From: Chryseobacterium geocarposphaerae
Lineage (GTDB): Bacteria; Bacteroidota; Bacteroidia; Flavobacteriales; Weeksellaceae
Assembly: GCF_002797535.1 (NCBI RefSeq)
Contig: NZ_PGFD01000001.1
Span: 1,302,001 to 1,366,000 of the forward strand
Direction: 5' to 3'
DNA: 64,000 nt
In this document: positions 33,903 to 41,837 of the stretch, piece by piece
How the letters are laid out: every line of letters starts with the position of its first letter
How positions within the stretch are numbered: the first letter of the stretch is position 1
Position numbers and translations under genes: made by a program
Notes under the pieces: generated by a model
The model's database searches: none
What the model was told of the DNA's origin: nothing
The model's input: only the letters and a program-made list of their open reading frames with translations

Positions 33903-34331
33903 TTAAAGTTGATTTTCAGAAAGATTCTTCACAATCCCTAAAGCTTTCGGAAATTTGTCCTCAAAGAAGCCTTTAAATTCTGCCGGTGTCTGAATTTCAC
34001 TTTTCAGTTTGGTACCTTCATCATTTTCTTCCAGAATGTAGGCTTCCGTCGCTTCTCCCCAATCCTGAGGAGCTTCTACTCCACTATAAATTTCTCCAAG
34101 ATGCAGGAATTTAATTTCTTTTGCGGGAATGTTTTTTTCTACACGGCTAAACATTCCGTTGTTATTGGGATCTAAGAATTTGATAATGTTTCCCTCTTCT
34201 AAAGTCCCCTGGTAAAAGGAACCTTCTGCAAAAGCTGTCGTCCACTGTCTATACGAAATATCGTCCCAAAGTACACTCCATACTTTTTCAGGAGATGCAT
34301 TTATTTGTATTTCAAAAACCAGTTTTTCCAT
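33903..34331 (-). CDS. SRPBCC-family ligand-binding protein (paralogue)
   Basis: The 142-aa product has the same order as its neighbour: QINASPEKVWSVLWDDISYR, G-T-L-E-E-G-N-I-I-K-F-L-D-P, strand KEIKFLHLGEIYSGVEAP and helix FFEDKFPKALGIVKNLSE. It is clearly an SRPBCC/START-like cavity protein, probably cytoplasmic, with no signal peptide. The side-by-side pair at 33438 and 33903 looks like an old duplication. The ligand cannot be inferred. Part of the minus-strand cluster; 24 nt gap to the next gene. Confidence 0.85.
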   Translation of the reverse strand: MEKLVFEIQINASPEKVWSVLWDDISYRQWTTAFAEGSFYQGTLEEGNIIKFLDPNNNGMFSRVEKNIPAKEIKFLHLGEIYSGVEAPQDWGEATEAYILEENDEGTKLKSEIQTPAEFKGFFEDKFPKALGIVKNLSENQL

Positions 34332-34426
34332 TGTTCAAATATTTTTAGATTAATTTACCTCCTTTTTCGTAACAAATCCGTTTTATACTACATCAAACAA
34401 CAAGCCGAAAACTGAAAGTCATTTCT

Positions 34427-35293
34427 CTAAGAATTATAGGCATTTTCTAAATCTGCAATCATGATTTTCTGCATTTTCATCATCGCCTGCACTACTTTCT
34501 GAGCTTTTTCCTGATCCGGATCGCTCATTAACCGGATTAGCCTTTTAGGAACAATCTGCCAGCTGAAACCAAATCGGTCTTTCAGCCATCCACACATACT
34601 TTCTCTTCCTCCGTTAGCAATCAGAGAATTCCAGTATTGATCTGTCTGCTCCTGATTATCGGTCATTACAACCATCGAAATACCTTCATTGAAATCGAAT
34701 TGGTGATCATATGAATTATCCATGCAGAAGAAGCTGTAGCCGTCAATTTCAAAGTGAGCATGCTGAATATTTTCAGCAGGTTCCGGAGTCGGATGTCCTT
34801 CATTTCCTTCTCCGTATCTCAAGATATTTCCGATCTTAGAATTAGGGAAAATACCTGTATATAATTCCATAGCTTCCATGGCCTTTCCATTATTTTCATG
34901 GATGAACATTAAGGTAGGAACCACTTTTTGCTCGCTGGCTTTCTCTCCTAAGAAAATCTGCCATGTCACTCCATATTTATCCCGTACCCACCCATACTTT
35001 TTACTCCACGAATAAGAGTCTAAAGGCATCAAAGCCATTCCGTCTTCCAGAAGCTGATCCCAGTATTTTTGAACTTCAGCTTCGGTATCACAAATGACCA
35101 TAAAAGAAACGGAAGCATTTTTTGTAAAATGAGGCCCGCCGTTCAGAAGCATTAATTTTTGTCCGAAAATCTCTATATTCATAACAACAGGAGTATCTGC
35201 AGTAATTTTCCCGTCAAAAACTTTACAATAAAAGTCTGCGGATTCTTTTGCATCTCCGTCGTACCAAAGACACGGAAAAATATCGTTATTCAT
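34427..35293 (-). CDS. Two-domain PhnB/VOC-like protein
   Basis: The 288-aa product consists of two VOC-type PhnB-like domains, residues about 1-125 (PCLWYDGDAKESADFYCKVF ... SWSKKYGWVRDKYGVTWQIF) and about 130-260 (LMFIHENNGKAMEAMELYTG ... MCGWLKDRFGFSWQIVPKRL). Both end with the W-x-x-D-x-x-G-x-x-W-Q-I motif of the '3-demethylubiquinone methyltransferase-like' PhnB family. VOC folds hold a metal and act on small molecules, but no catalytic function is established for this group. Between the SRPBCC pair and the RNAP-alpha-CTD-like gene. Confidence 0.88.
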   Translation of the reverse strand: MNNDIFPCLWYDGDAKESADFYCKVFDGKITADTPVVMNIEIFGQKLMLLNGGPHFTKNASVSFMVICDTEAEVQKYWDQLLEDGMALMPLDSYSWSKKYGWVRDKYGVTWQIFLGEKASEQKVVPTLMFIHENNGKAMEAMELYTGIFPNSKIGNILRYGEGNEGHPTPEPAENIQHAHFEIDGYSFFCMDNSYDHQFDFNEGISMVVMTDNQEQTDQYWNSLIANGGRESMCGWLKDRFGFSWQIVPKRLIRLMSDPDQEKAQKVVQAMMKMQKIMIADLENAYNS

Positions 35294-35316
35294 AATTTTA
35301 AATTTTAAGTTGGTTT

Positions 35317-35574
35317 TTAATTCTCATTAAAAGAAAGATTATTTTCTTTCATATAATTCTTAAGCTTTTCCATTGAATTTTTCCCAAAACCATGCAGCTG
35401 CATGATCTCTGTCTCGGAATAGCCGGAAAGTTTTTCCAGAGAATCTATTTTTTCTTTTCCTAAAGCTCTTCTTGCAGGCGCAGGAATAATTCCTTTTAAA
35501 AAATCACTTTCCACAACATGATTAACAGCGCAAATGGAGCTTAAACATTTTGCCATTATTACTAAATTTATCAT
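35317..35574 (-). CDS. Small RNA polymerase alpha-CTD-like helix-hairpin-helix protein
   Basis: The 85-aa product contains IIPAPARRALGKEKIDSLEK LSGYSETEIM then HGFGKNSMEKLKNYMKENNL, the P-A-x-R-A-L ... L-S-x-x-x-E-x-x-x-L-H-G-x-G pattern of alpha-CTD-like stand-alone proteins. These HhH modules bind DNA or proteins. A later Met (MAKCLS, start 35556) is an equally good start. No catalytic domain. It sits 22 nt after the SRPBCC gene upstream, so may be an accessory or regulator in the same unit. Confidence 0.75.
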   Translation of the reverse strand: MINLVIMAKCLSSICAVNHVVESDFLKGIIPAPARRALGKEKIDSLEKLSGYSETEIMQLHGFGKNSMEKLKNYMKENNLSFNEN

Positions 35575-35593
35575 GATTCTGAAAAGTTTTTTG

Positions 35594-36007
35594 TTAATGA
35601 TTTTCTACATACTTGTGGAACTTATCCAGAATTGCATACCAACCATCTCTCTGCATTTCCACTGAATTCTGCTTTTCAGGATCAAAACTAATGTTAACTT
35701 TCGTTGTGTTTTCATCAATTTTATTGAAAGCTATATCAACATTTCTCCCATCTTCCATGTGGTATTTTATTTTCTGATCAGGTATAACTTCATCATAAAC
35801 TCCTTCAAAATCAAATCCGAAGCTTCCGTCTTTCGCTTCCATTCTGTTTTTGAATTTTCCACCCACTCTCAGATCATTTTCAGAGCTTGGACATTGCCAG
35901 GATTCGTGCGCAAAATTCCATTTGGTGATATGTTTAGGATCGTTATAGTAATTCCAAACCTTCTGTACAGGGGCAAGAATAGTAATATCAATTTTAATAG
36001 GTTCCAT
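35594..36007 (-). CDS. SRPBCC-family protein (third copy)
   Basis: The 137-aa product begins MEPIKIDITILAPVQKVWNY and includes YYNDPKHITKWNFAHESWQC, then R-V-G-G-K-F-x-x-R-M-E-A-K-D-G-S and the final Y-x-x-I-L-x-x-F-H-K-Y helix. This is a Bet v1-like START-domain protein, more distant from the pair at 33.4-34.3 kb. Unusual: the Cys in SWQC. Ligand unknown. Part of the same directional cluster; its stop lies 19 nt before the HhH gene. Confidence 0.85.
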   Translation of the reverse strand: MEPIKIDITILAPVQKVWNYYNDPKHITKWNFAHESWQCPSSENDLRVGGKFKNRMEAKDGSFGFDFEGVYDEVIPDQKIKYHMEDGRNVDIAFNKIDENTTKVNISFDPEKQNSVEMQRDGWYAILDKFHKYVENH

Positions 36008-36088
36008 ATAAATTTATTTTTTTGTGGTCAGGAAAAGGGCAACCCAAAACAGTTACCCTCTTATATATAATTTAGTTTAAAGATAAGG

Positions 36089-36520
36089 TTATTTTGCGTA
36101 TCCTTCGCTATAATTCACCATCCAATGAACACCATATTTATCCTGAAAGCTACCGAAATAGTCTCCCCAAAACTGGTCTTCAATAGGCATTTCAATATTT
36201 CCGCCTTCTGAAAGTCCTTTGAAAAGTCTGTCCGCTTCTTCTCTGGATTCCGGGAAAATGGAAACGTAATTATTGTTTCCTACATTCAGCTTCTGTCCGA
36301 AACTCGGGACAATATCTGATGCCATTAACAGATCTCCTCCAATCGGAAGGGCAATGTGCATTACTCTATTTTTTTCTTCGTCTGACAGGTTTTCAGTTCC
36401 CGGAGCATTTCCCATTTTGTGAACCTCTCCTAGAAATTCGCCCCCGAAAACAGATTTGTAAAAATTGAAAGCTTCTTCCGCTTTCCCGTCAAAATTTAGA
36501 TAAGGATTTAATTTAGCCAT
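36089..36520 (-). CDS. Single-domain PhnB/VOC protein
   Basis: The 143-aa product starts MAKLNPYLNFDGKAEEAFNF YKSVFGG in the PhnB style, with the middle PIGGDLLMASDI and the ending PIEDQFWGDYFGSFQDKYGV H WMVNY motif. It resembles one half of the two-domain gene at 34427. The family is implicated loosely in resistance or degradation of small molecules, with no proven reaction. It is the gene at the start of the 33-36.5 kb run; a composite repeat lies upstream. Confidence 0.87.
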   Translation of the reverse strand: MAKLNPYLNFDGKAEEAFNFYKSVFGGEFLGEVHKMGNAPGTENLSDEEKNRVMHIALPIGGDLLMASDIVPSFGQKLNVGNNNYVSIFPESREEADRLFKGLSEGGNIEMPIEDQFWGDYFGSFQDKYGVHWMVNYSEGYAK

Positions 36521-36571
36521 GATTTCTATTTTTTTTAGTTTTTTAGTCGTTGTGAGTAAAGTATTGGCTTA

Positions 36572-36773
36572 TTCTTAACGCAAAAGAGCGCAAAGGTTTT
36601 CTTTAAATTTTTGATTTTTTTTGTTCGCTAAGGCGTTTCACTCAGCGAAGTGTTGATTCTTATACAATTCATTTGTCATTCTGACACAGCCTGAAAGGAT
36701 GCGAACGTAGTTCAAAGAGTCTTAAGTATTCAAGAAGAGATTCTTCACTACACTCCGTTTCGTTCAGAATGAC
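36572..36773. repeat. Composite interspersed repeat (B then R)
   Basis: Starts with TCTTAACGCAAAAGAGCGC and GGCGTTTCACTCAGCGAAG (family B) followed by CAATTCATTTGTCATTCTGA ... TTCGTTCAGAATGAC (family R, 36675-36773, imperfect inverted arms). Same order as at 28.8 kb. It fills the 290-bp gap between the VOC gene and the alpha/beta hydrolase gene; no gene is seen. Confidence 0.6.
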
Positions 36774-36810
36774 AGGACGACAATTATCTCTTATTAAATA
36801 ATTATGATTT

Positions 36811-37584
36811 TTAATTTAAAAATTTTTCAACTTCACTTACTGTAAAATCAATCAATTTTCCATCAACATTTCCGCTAAAGTCAGCCATCATATAGGAACC
36901 GTGAGTAGCGGGGAGAATCATCAACTGAGAGCCTTCCACCAAACGCCACATTTCGACCACATGTTCAGGTTTTATCACGTCTTTATCTCCCGATATAAAC
37001 AAAGTCGGAGATGTTATTCCTTTCAGAATATTTTCGTTCCAGTCTTGAAAAGATTTCATTCTTCCGCTGTCCTTATTAAACATATTTTCAAGTGCTGAAA
37101 AGTCAGGATTCAAGTTCAGGAAATTAATTTTTAAAGGTTCCGGCATCGAACCTAATGTTACCTCCTCCATACTCTCGAAAAAACCATCCATCATGCCACT
37201 TCTTTTGAAAAGTGCAGATGCTACGATAAGTTTTTCAACTATTTCCGGATAAAGATGAGCAATTTGCATTACTGTGCTTCCGCCATTACTGAACCCCCAA
37301 AATGAAGCTTTTTCGATGTTGATCTCTTTCAGAAGAGCTGCAACGTCATGTGCATCCTGTTCAAAAGTTTCAGGAATATCACGATGCTCACTCATTCCGT
37401 GATTTTGAAGATCAATTCCGATTAATTGAAACTGGTTTTCCAGCCTTAAAATAATTTCCTTATAATCGAACAAGATTGAAGAACCTCCGCCATGAATCAA
37501 TACTAAGGGTTTTCCGGAACCATATATTTCGTAATACATTCTGATTCCGTTCACTTTTTTATATCCTTTATCTACAGGCTTCAT
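36811..37584 (-). CDS. Alpha/beta hydrolase
   Basis: The 257-aa product has an N-terminal oxyanion region (PLVLIHGGGSSILFDYKEII), nucleophile elbow FWGFSNGGSTVMQIAH (Ser near residue 96), later acid SGDKDVIKPEHV and His in LPATHGSYM near residue 231. This is the canonical hydrolase fold with complete Ser-Asp-His. The substrate is not predictable (esterase or epoxide/haloalkane-type are excluded without better motifs). It overlaps a transcription unit with DinB genes: 4 nt separate it from the 37589 gene. Confidence 0.88.
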   Translation of the reverse strand: MKPVDKGYKKVNGIRMYYEIYGSGKPLVLIHGGGSSILFDYKEIILRLENQFQLIGIDLQNHGMSEHRDIPETFEQDAHDVAALLKEINIEKASFWGFSNGGSTVMQIAHLYPEIVEKLIVASALFKRSGMMDGFFESMEEVTLGSMPEPLKINFLNLNPDFSALENMFNKDSGRMKSFQDWNENILKGITSPTLFISGDKDVIKPEHVVEMWRLVEGSQLMILPATHGSYMMADFSGNVDGKLIDFTVSEVEKFLN

Positions 37585-37588
37585 TGAT

Positions 37589-38113
37589 TTAATATTTCAA
37601 GTCTTTGTCAAAATCATATTTCATTCCTTCATATCCAAGAATTCTTCGCATTAATCCGATTTGTCCGCATAAATAGTCTTCGCGGCCAATGCACATTCCT
37701 ACGAAATTCAACACCGTTTCCGGGAAAAAATCGATATTCATTCCCATAGGAAAAGCCTTATCTAATTCTTCATCTGTTGCTTCCAACAGTTTTTGATACA
37801 CTAAAGGTGAAATTTTATGAAATTCTTCTTTCAATTCCCGTAAAGTCGGGTAATTAAAGCTTTCATCCAGTGCTTTCCCCTGAAAGAAAAAATCTTTATA
37901 TTCAAATTCTTCGGTAAGGCCGAGAACAAATCCAAGTCCATAACGCATATCCAGAAAATTCCCAACCATCCAGATAATATGATTGGTTCTTCCTTCAATT
38001 CTTTTTAAAGCGTCTTCTTCAGAAATCCCGTCAAGAACCAGCAAGAAAGTCTGGCTGTGCCCCCGATAGGCAGGAATTATAATATCTAATTTTTTAGATT
38101 TCGGAGTATCCAT
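37589..38113 (-). CDS. DinB-like protein
   Basis: The 174-aa product has the four-helix DinB-like arrangement: YRGHSQTFLLVLDGISEEDA, then TNHIIWMVGNFLDMRYGLGF (His near residue 45), PTLRELKEEFHKISPLVYQK and CIGREDYLCGQIGLMRRILG. Such proteins bind a metal by three His, but only some are visible here: H19, H45 and a late position that is R/E rather than His. They are often thiol-transfer (bacillithiol/mycothiol-type) S-transferases or detoxification proteins. The next DinB gene is 27 nt upstream; both probably one transcript. Confidence 0.75.
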   Translation of the reverse strand: MDTPKSKKLDIIIPAYRGHSQTFLLVLDGISEEDALKRIEGRTNHIIWMVGNFLDMRYGLGFVLGLTEEFEYKDFFFQGKALDESFNYPTLRELKEEFHKISPLVYQKLLEATDEELDKAFPMGMNIDFFPETVLNFVGMCIGREDYLCGQIGLMRRILGYEGMKYDFDKDLKY

Positions 38114-38140
38114 TTTGTTTGATTTTTATTAGTTGCTGTA

Positions 38141-38593
38141 TTATTTGATTGCCCCTGGCTTTCCCAGAATTCTTCTTAAATATCCTAATTGCCCACCGTG
38201 ATAAATCTCGTGAAAGCAAAGAGTAGAAATATCTTTAATGTGTTCAGAATTAAAGCTATCTATAATATTAAGCTTGGATTCCAATCTGCCCTGGGATACT
38301 TTTAAATAAGATTTAAGTTCATCGAAAGAAACAAACTCATCTTTTCTTTCTAAAGGAATTTCACCCCTGTTGTAGCAGGAAAATTTTTCACTGTTCCAAA
38401 CTGGTTCTTCCCCTAAAATATTCAGCAATGGATTTCTGATGTAGATTAAATGTCCTAAAACCCAGTTCAGACAATTGGCTTCACCATTGGGAAAGATCAT
38501 AGCTTCCTCATTGGTAATCCCTTCAATATTCATCGAAATTACTTTATAGTTGCTCGATATTTGGATCTTAATAATTTCAATATCATTTTTCAT
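38141..38593 (-). CDS. DinB-family protein
   Basis: The 150-aa product starts MKNDIEIIKIQISSNYKVIS and ends STLCFHEIYHGGQLGYLRRI LGKPGAIK. It carries N-W-V-L-G-H-L-I-Y-I-R and H-E-I-Y-H-G-G-Q-L, where three histidines match the DinB metal site. DinB-like proteins in Bacteroidota are thought to be thiol transferases or stress proteins without proven substrates. The chosen start is 45 codons after the longest frame, because the upstream part would run into the VOC stop and shows no domain. Confidence 0.82.
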   Translation of the reverse strand: MKNDIEIIKIQISSNYKVISMNIEGITNEEAMIFPNGEANCLNWVLGHLIYIRNPLLNILGEEPVWNSEKFSCYNRGEIPLERKDEFVSFDELKSYLKVSQGRLESKLNIIDSFNSEHIKDISTLCFHEIYHGGQLGYLRRILGKPGAIK

Positions 38594-38636
38594 AGTATTA
38601 GATTTGGTATTTTTGAGTTTACTCAGGTTTTTAAAT

Positions 38637-39044
38637 TTATTCTGCCGGCATTTGAGATGGATCAGCATATATGACGTTCCAGCCATGCCCGTTGATATCC
38701 CAGAAAGAATTCTGATACATCCAGCCATGATCCTGCGGTTCTTCGTGCTGGTAAGCTCCGTTGGCTACTGCAGCATTCACCACCTGATCCACTTCTTCGT
38801 GACTGTCTAAACCGATAGCTACCAATACCTGTGTTGTATCTCCTTTCGGAACCGGTCTTTCTGAAAAAGTTTCGAAAAACTCTTCCGTTAAAAACATCAC
38901 CTGGATATTGTCATTCAACATCACACAAACTGCTTTTTCATCAGTAATCTGTTCGTTGATTGAGAATCCGATATTTGTCCAGAATTCTTTTGTCTTCTCA
39001 ATATCTTTTACCGGAAGGTTCACATAAATCTGATTGACTTTCAT
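38637..39044 (-). CDS. VOC/glyoxalase-like protein (copy 2)
   Basis: The 135-aa product matches MKVNQIYVNLPVKDIEKTKE FW ... NEQITDEKAVCVMLNDN and the end EPQDHGWMYQNSFWDINGHG W. It is a glyoxalase/bleomycin-resistance (VOC) subunit with metal ligand candidates Q/H and E. It is a close paralogue of the adjacent gene at 39078, with about 60% identical residues by eye; both have PKGDTTQ or AKGDTTQ and GHxWxV near the end. A tandem gene duplication with divergence is the simplest explanation. Confidence 0.86.
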   Translation of the reverse strand: MKVNQIYVNLPVKDIEKTKEFWTNIGFSINEQITDEKAVCVMLNDNIQVMFLTEEFFETFSERPVPKGDTTQVLVAIGLDSHEEVDQVVNAAVANGAYQHEEPQDHGWMYQNSFWDINGHGWNVIYADPSQMPAE

Positions 39045-39077
39045 TTTGTAATTTTTTAGGGTTACTTGAATTGAAAT

Positions 39078-39488
39078 TTATTCTGTCGGAAGCTTAGACA
39101 TATCCGCAAACATAACCTCCCACTGATGACCATTCAAATCAGAGAAAGCATTCTGGTACATCCAACCGTGATCTTGTGGTTCGCTGTATTTTGAACCTCC
39201 GTTTTCAATAGCTGTTTTCACCATTCCATCTACTTCTTCACGGCTGTTTACGCCAATGGCAAGGAGTGTCTGAGTGGTATCTCCTTTGGCAACAGGTCTA
39301 TTGGTAAAGGTCTGAAAAAACTCTTCTTTTAAAAACATTGCATAAATATGATCTTCTTTCATAATTACACAAATTGCCTTTTCATCTGAGAATTGTTCAT
39401 TGATTGAAAACCCAAGTTGAGTCCAGAATTCTCTCGTCTTCTGAACATCTTTTATCGGAAGGTTTACATAAATTTGATTGATTTTCAT
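39078..39488 (-). CDS. VOC/glyoxalase-like protein (copy 1)
   Basis: The 136-aa product begins MKINQIYVNLPIKDVQKTRE and ends MFADMSKLPTE, a single VOC domain with the motif PQDHGWMYQNAFSDLNGHQW. It is the first gene below a consensus promoter with a palindromic operator and probably directs the downstream genes (VOC copy 2, DinB pair). Substrates of this subgroup are unproven. No signal peptide. A plausible activator, the Crp/Fnr gene, is immediately upstream. Confidence 0.86.
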   Translation of the reverse strand: MKINQIYVNLPIKDVQKTREFWTQLGFSINEQFSDEKAICVIMKEDHIYAMFLKEEFFQTFTNRPVAKGDTTQTLLAIGVNSREEVDGMVKTAIENGGSKYSEPQDHGWMYQNAFSDLNGHQWEVMFADMSKLPTE

Positions 39489-39520
39489 TTTGTAATTTTT
39501 TTAAGTGTTAAACTTTAAAT

Positions 39521-39549
39521 CAAAATTACCAAGTCGCAATGAGAATCAA
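39521..39549 (-). promoter_or_regulatory. Promoter of the VOC/DinB genes: GTTG and TAATTTTG
   Basis: On the minus strand TAATTTTG (39521-39528) is an exact -7 box and TTG (39547-39549) lies 18 nt upstream, matching the -33/-7 layout of Bacteroidota promoters. The VOC start codon is 32 nt further down. Confidence 0.65.
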
Positions 39550-39565
39550 CTTGCCATAAGGCAAG
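39550..39565. promoter_or_regulatory. Fnr-shaped palindrome CTTGCC-ATAA-GGCAAG
   Basis: Perfect 6-bp arms around a 4-nt centre give the Fnr-type layout TTGnn-N4-nnCAA. Its centre is about 42 nt upstream of the predicted transcription start, the classical class II activator position. It sits directly between the Crp/Fnr gene and the VOC gene. Confidence 0.55.
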
Positions 39566-39567
39566 AT

Positions 39568-40158
39568 TTAAATTTTCTTAGGATGGGAAACCAATTCCTT
39601 ACGGATACGGCTTAAAGAAGTGTCTGTAACGCCTAAATAGGAAGCAATTTGCTTCAATGGAGCGAATTGTATAACGTGAGGTTTTTGTTCTAATAAATTA
39701 AGGTACCGTTTTGTAGCGGAAAGAGTAAACATCTCTACCGAACGCTGCTTGTATACAAAAAGCTGTTGAGACATCCATGCTCTTCCCCACTCTCTGAGGT
39801 TCGGGATTTTGTGAAATAATTCCTGAAAAGTTTCGAAATCAAATTTCCAGCATTCACAATCCATAATACATACAATATTTTCCTGTGTCGGAATTCTTTG
39901 AAACAATGAAGAAACTTCAATAATTATTTCATTTTCCACAAAAAAGTGGGTTGTCACTTCATTTCCGTTAAAATCATTGACAAATGAACGAGCAAGACCT
40001 TTCTCTAAAATATAATATTCATTGGCTGTTTTTCCTTCTTCCAGGATGAAATCTCCTTTCTGAAAAAATATTTTTTCATGAGACTGAAATATCTCTTCAA
40101 GCTCTTCTTGTAGAAAAAACGGGAAATCATAGCAGATTTCCAAGGCTTTATTGCTCAT
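39568..40158 (-). CDS. Crp/Fnr-family transcriptional regulator
   Basis: The 196-aa product has a beta-roll (about 25-115; QKGDFILEEGKTANEYYILE) and a C-terminal HTH with LKQIASYLGVTDTSLSRIRK. The recognition helix lacks CRP-type Arg-Glu and has a different side, so its target should differ from GTGA. No Fe-S cysteine cluster pattern is clear. The chosen start (MSNKALEICY) is 32 codons after the longest frame because the upstream extension looks like a chance hydrophobic stretch. It lies 79 nt upstream of the VOC gene, with a fitting palindrome between. Confidence 0.85.
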   Translation of the reverse strand: MSNKALEICYDFPFFLQEELEEIFQSHEKIFFQKGDFILEEGKTANEYYILEKGLARSFVNDFNGNEVTTHFFVENEIIIEVSSLFQRIPTQENIVCIMDCECWKFDFETFQELFHKIPNLREWGRAWMSQQLFVYKQRSVEMFTLSATKRYLNLLEQKPHVIQFAPLKQIASYLGVTDTSLSRIRKELVSHPKKI

Positions 40159-40327
40159 CAAATCGAATGTTTTATAAGGTTTTAAATTTAGAATTTTTAT
40201 CTGAGATGATGAAGAGAATATTAAACAAAACAGTAAATACGACAACAAAAACAAATGTAACCCATTACATTTTAATACTATAATCTATTTATAATGGTTA
40301 TAAATTAATTAAACAAATTGAATTACC

Positions 40328-40422
40328 TTGTCATTCTGACGAAGGAAGAATCCCAATAACAATTTAAGGTGTTTTCTTTAAATTTTAAATAAGTAAAGAT
40401 TCTTCCTTCGTCAGAATGACAA
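40328..40422. repeat. Perfect 25-bp inverted repeat (family R)
   Basis: TTGTCATTCTGACGAAGGAA with GAATC at 40328-40352 is matched exactly by its reverse complement at 40398-40422, around 45 AT-rich bases. It is the cleanest copy of family R and lies in the gap between the Crp/Fnr gene and the DUF763 gene. Confidence 0.85.
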
Positions 40423-40456
40423 TAGAACGTTTAGAGTTTACTAAAAACTTTAAAAA

Positions 40457-41668
40457 TCAAAACAAAGAAAGCTGTATCGGTTTTGGAGGAGAAGGTTTCT
40501 GCGCGTCTCCAAAAACAGTTTTCCCGCCGAAACGCCATGAATTCTGTCTTTCCTCCTCAATAACCTGTTGAATATCAAAATCCGGGGTAAAATCTTTTTC
40601 TGTCGATTCAATAATCTGATGAAGCTTATTCAGTGTTTTTAATTTATCGGAATTTCCGAGCTTCGATTTTTCAATTCCTGACTTAATAATCTGAAGACTT
40701 TCGTCATAGACTTTTGTCGGAACAGGAAAAGGATGGCCATCTTTACCACCATGTGCAAAGGAAAATCTCGCCGGATCCTTGAACCTTGAAGGCGCTCCGT
40801 GAATCACTTCACTTACCAAAGCCAAAGACTGCATCGTCCGCGGACCAACTCCTTCCAACATCAATAAGTCTTCAAAATTTTGCGGCTGCTGTTCTCTTGT
40901 CACATACAAAAGGGCTCCAAGGCGTTTCAAATCAACATCAGAAGCCTGAACATCATGATGATTAGGAAGAATTAGCCTTGAAAAATCCTGCATAACTTCG
41001 GCAGAATCGGTATGGGAAATTTCTAGAATTCCTTTCCTGTTTTCTGAAGCTTCAGAAGCGGTTAAATTCAAGATCTGACCTCTTGAAATTCCATTGATTC
41101 CCGTATGAGGTTCTTCAATAAAAGATTTTATGTTTTCTGAATGCCAATGGTAACGTCTTGCGGTTCCGTCAGATTCGTGCATTCCCTGCTGAACAACACT
41201 CCAGCTTCCGGTATCGGATAAAATAAAATTATGCAGATACAGTTGATAGCCATCCTGAATAGCCGTATTATCAACTTTTGCAGAAAGTTTACTTGCTCTT
41301 ACCAGGTCATTCCCGTTTAAGCCTGTCTTATCTGCAATTTGAATCAATTCCGAAGGAGTATCTTTTGAGAATTTGCCTTTTCCTCCACAAATATAAAGTC
41401 CAAGAGACTGAGAATTCGGGTTAACCGATCTTTTCAAAGCTCCCATTACAGAGGTTGTAATTCCGGAAGAATGCCAATCCATCCCCATTACAGCACCAAA
41501 ACTCTGAAACCAGAACGGATCTGAAAGGCGACGGATAACCTCATCTTTGCCATAATCCATCAGGATAACCTCAACGATCGAAAGCCCGAGAATAGACATA
41601 CGTTCATACAGCCAAGGCGGTACCTTGCCGTAATGTAGAGGTAAATCTGCTGTTCCGGAACGTTTCAT
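40457..41668 (-). CDS. DUF763 protein
   Basis: The 403-aa product matches DUF763: MKRSGTADLPLHYGKVPPWL, then MGMDWHSSGITTSVMGALKR, LGLYICGGKGKFS, and a mid-region HHDVQASDVDLKRLGALLYV. The family is widespread and contains an HhH-like element (LLMLEGVGPRTMQSLALVSE) that suggests DNA binding or repair; DUF763 has no proven reaction. No neighbour co-directional partner; a single gene with a weak promoter (TACCTTTA). Family assigned by memory of its N-terminal motif; function unknown. Confidence 0.85.
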   Translation of the reverse strand: MKRSGTADLPLHYGKVPPWLYERMSILGLSIVEVILMDYGKDEVIRRLSDPFWFQSFGAVMGMDWHSSGITTSVMGALKRSVNPNSQSLGLYICGGKGKFSKDTPSELIQIADKTGLNGNDLVRASKLSAKVDNTAIQDGYQLYLHNFILSDTGSWSVVQQGMHESDGTARRYHWHSENIKSFIEEPHTGINGISRGQILNLTASEASENRKGILEISHTDSAEVMQDFSRLILPNHHDVQASDVDLKRLGALLYVTREQQPQNFEDLLMLEGVGPRTMQSLALVSEVIHGAPSRFKDPARFSFAHGGKDGHPFPVPTKVYDESLQIIKSGIEKSKLGNSDKLKTLNKLHQIIESTEKDFTPDFDIQQVIEEERQNSWRFGGKTVFGDAQKPSPPKPIQLSLF

Positions 41669-41779
41669 GTTGTAAAGGTAGGCGTATTGTTTTTAATTTT
41701 TATTGATTTGAGTCAGCAATTGTGATGTTAATACAGATTTCTCCTTTCGTCGAAATGACAGTTCATCATTTATGCTCAA

Positions 41780-41811
41780 AGAAAAGTCCTGCGAAAATTT
41801 TTCACAGGACC
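41780..41811 (-). terminator. Intrinsic terminator of tpx
   Basis: GTCCTG and CAGGAC form a stem extended by GAAA/TTTC with one mismatch; on the minus strand a T-rich tail follows. It ends the thiol peroxidase transcript. Confidence 0.65.
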
Positions 41812-41837
41812 ATCGTAGAAATTTTATTTCTGTTATC

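Noticed and set aside
38594..38728. 45-residue extension of the DinB gene
   Set aside because: The sequence is in another frame of the VOC gene end and shows no conserved motif; MKNDIEI fits the DinB start.
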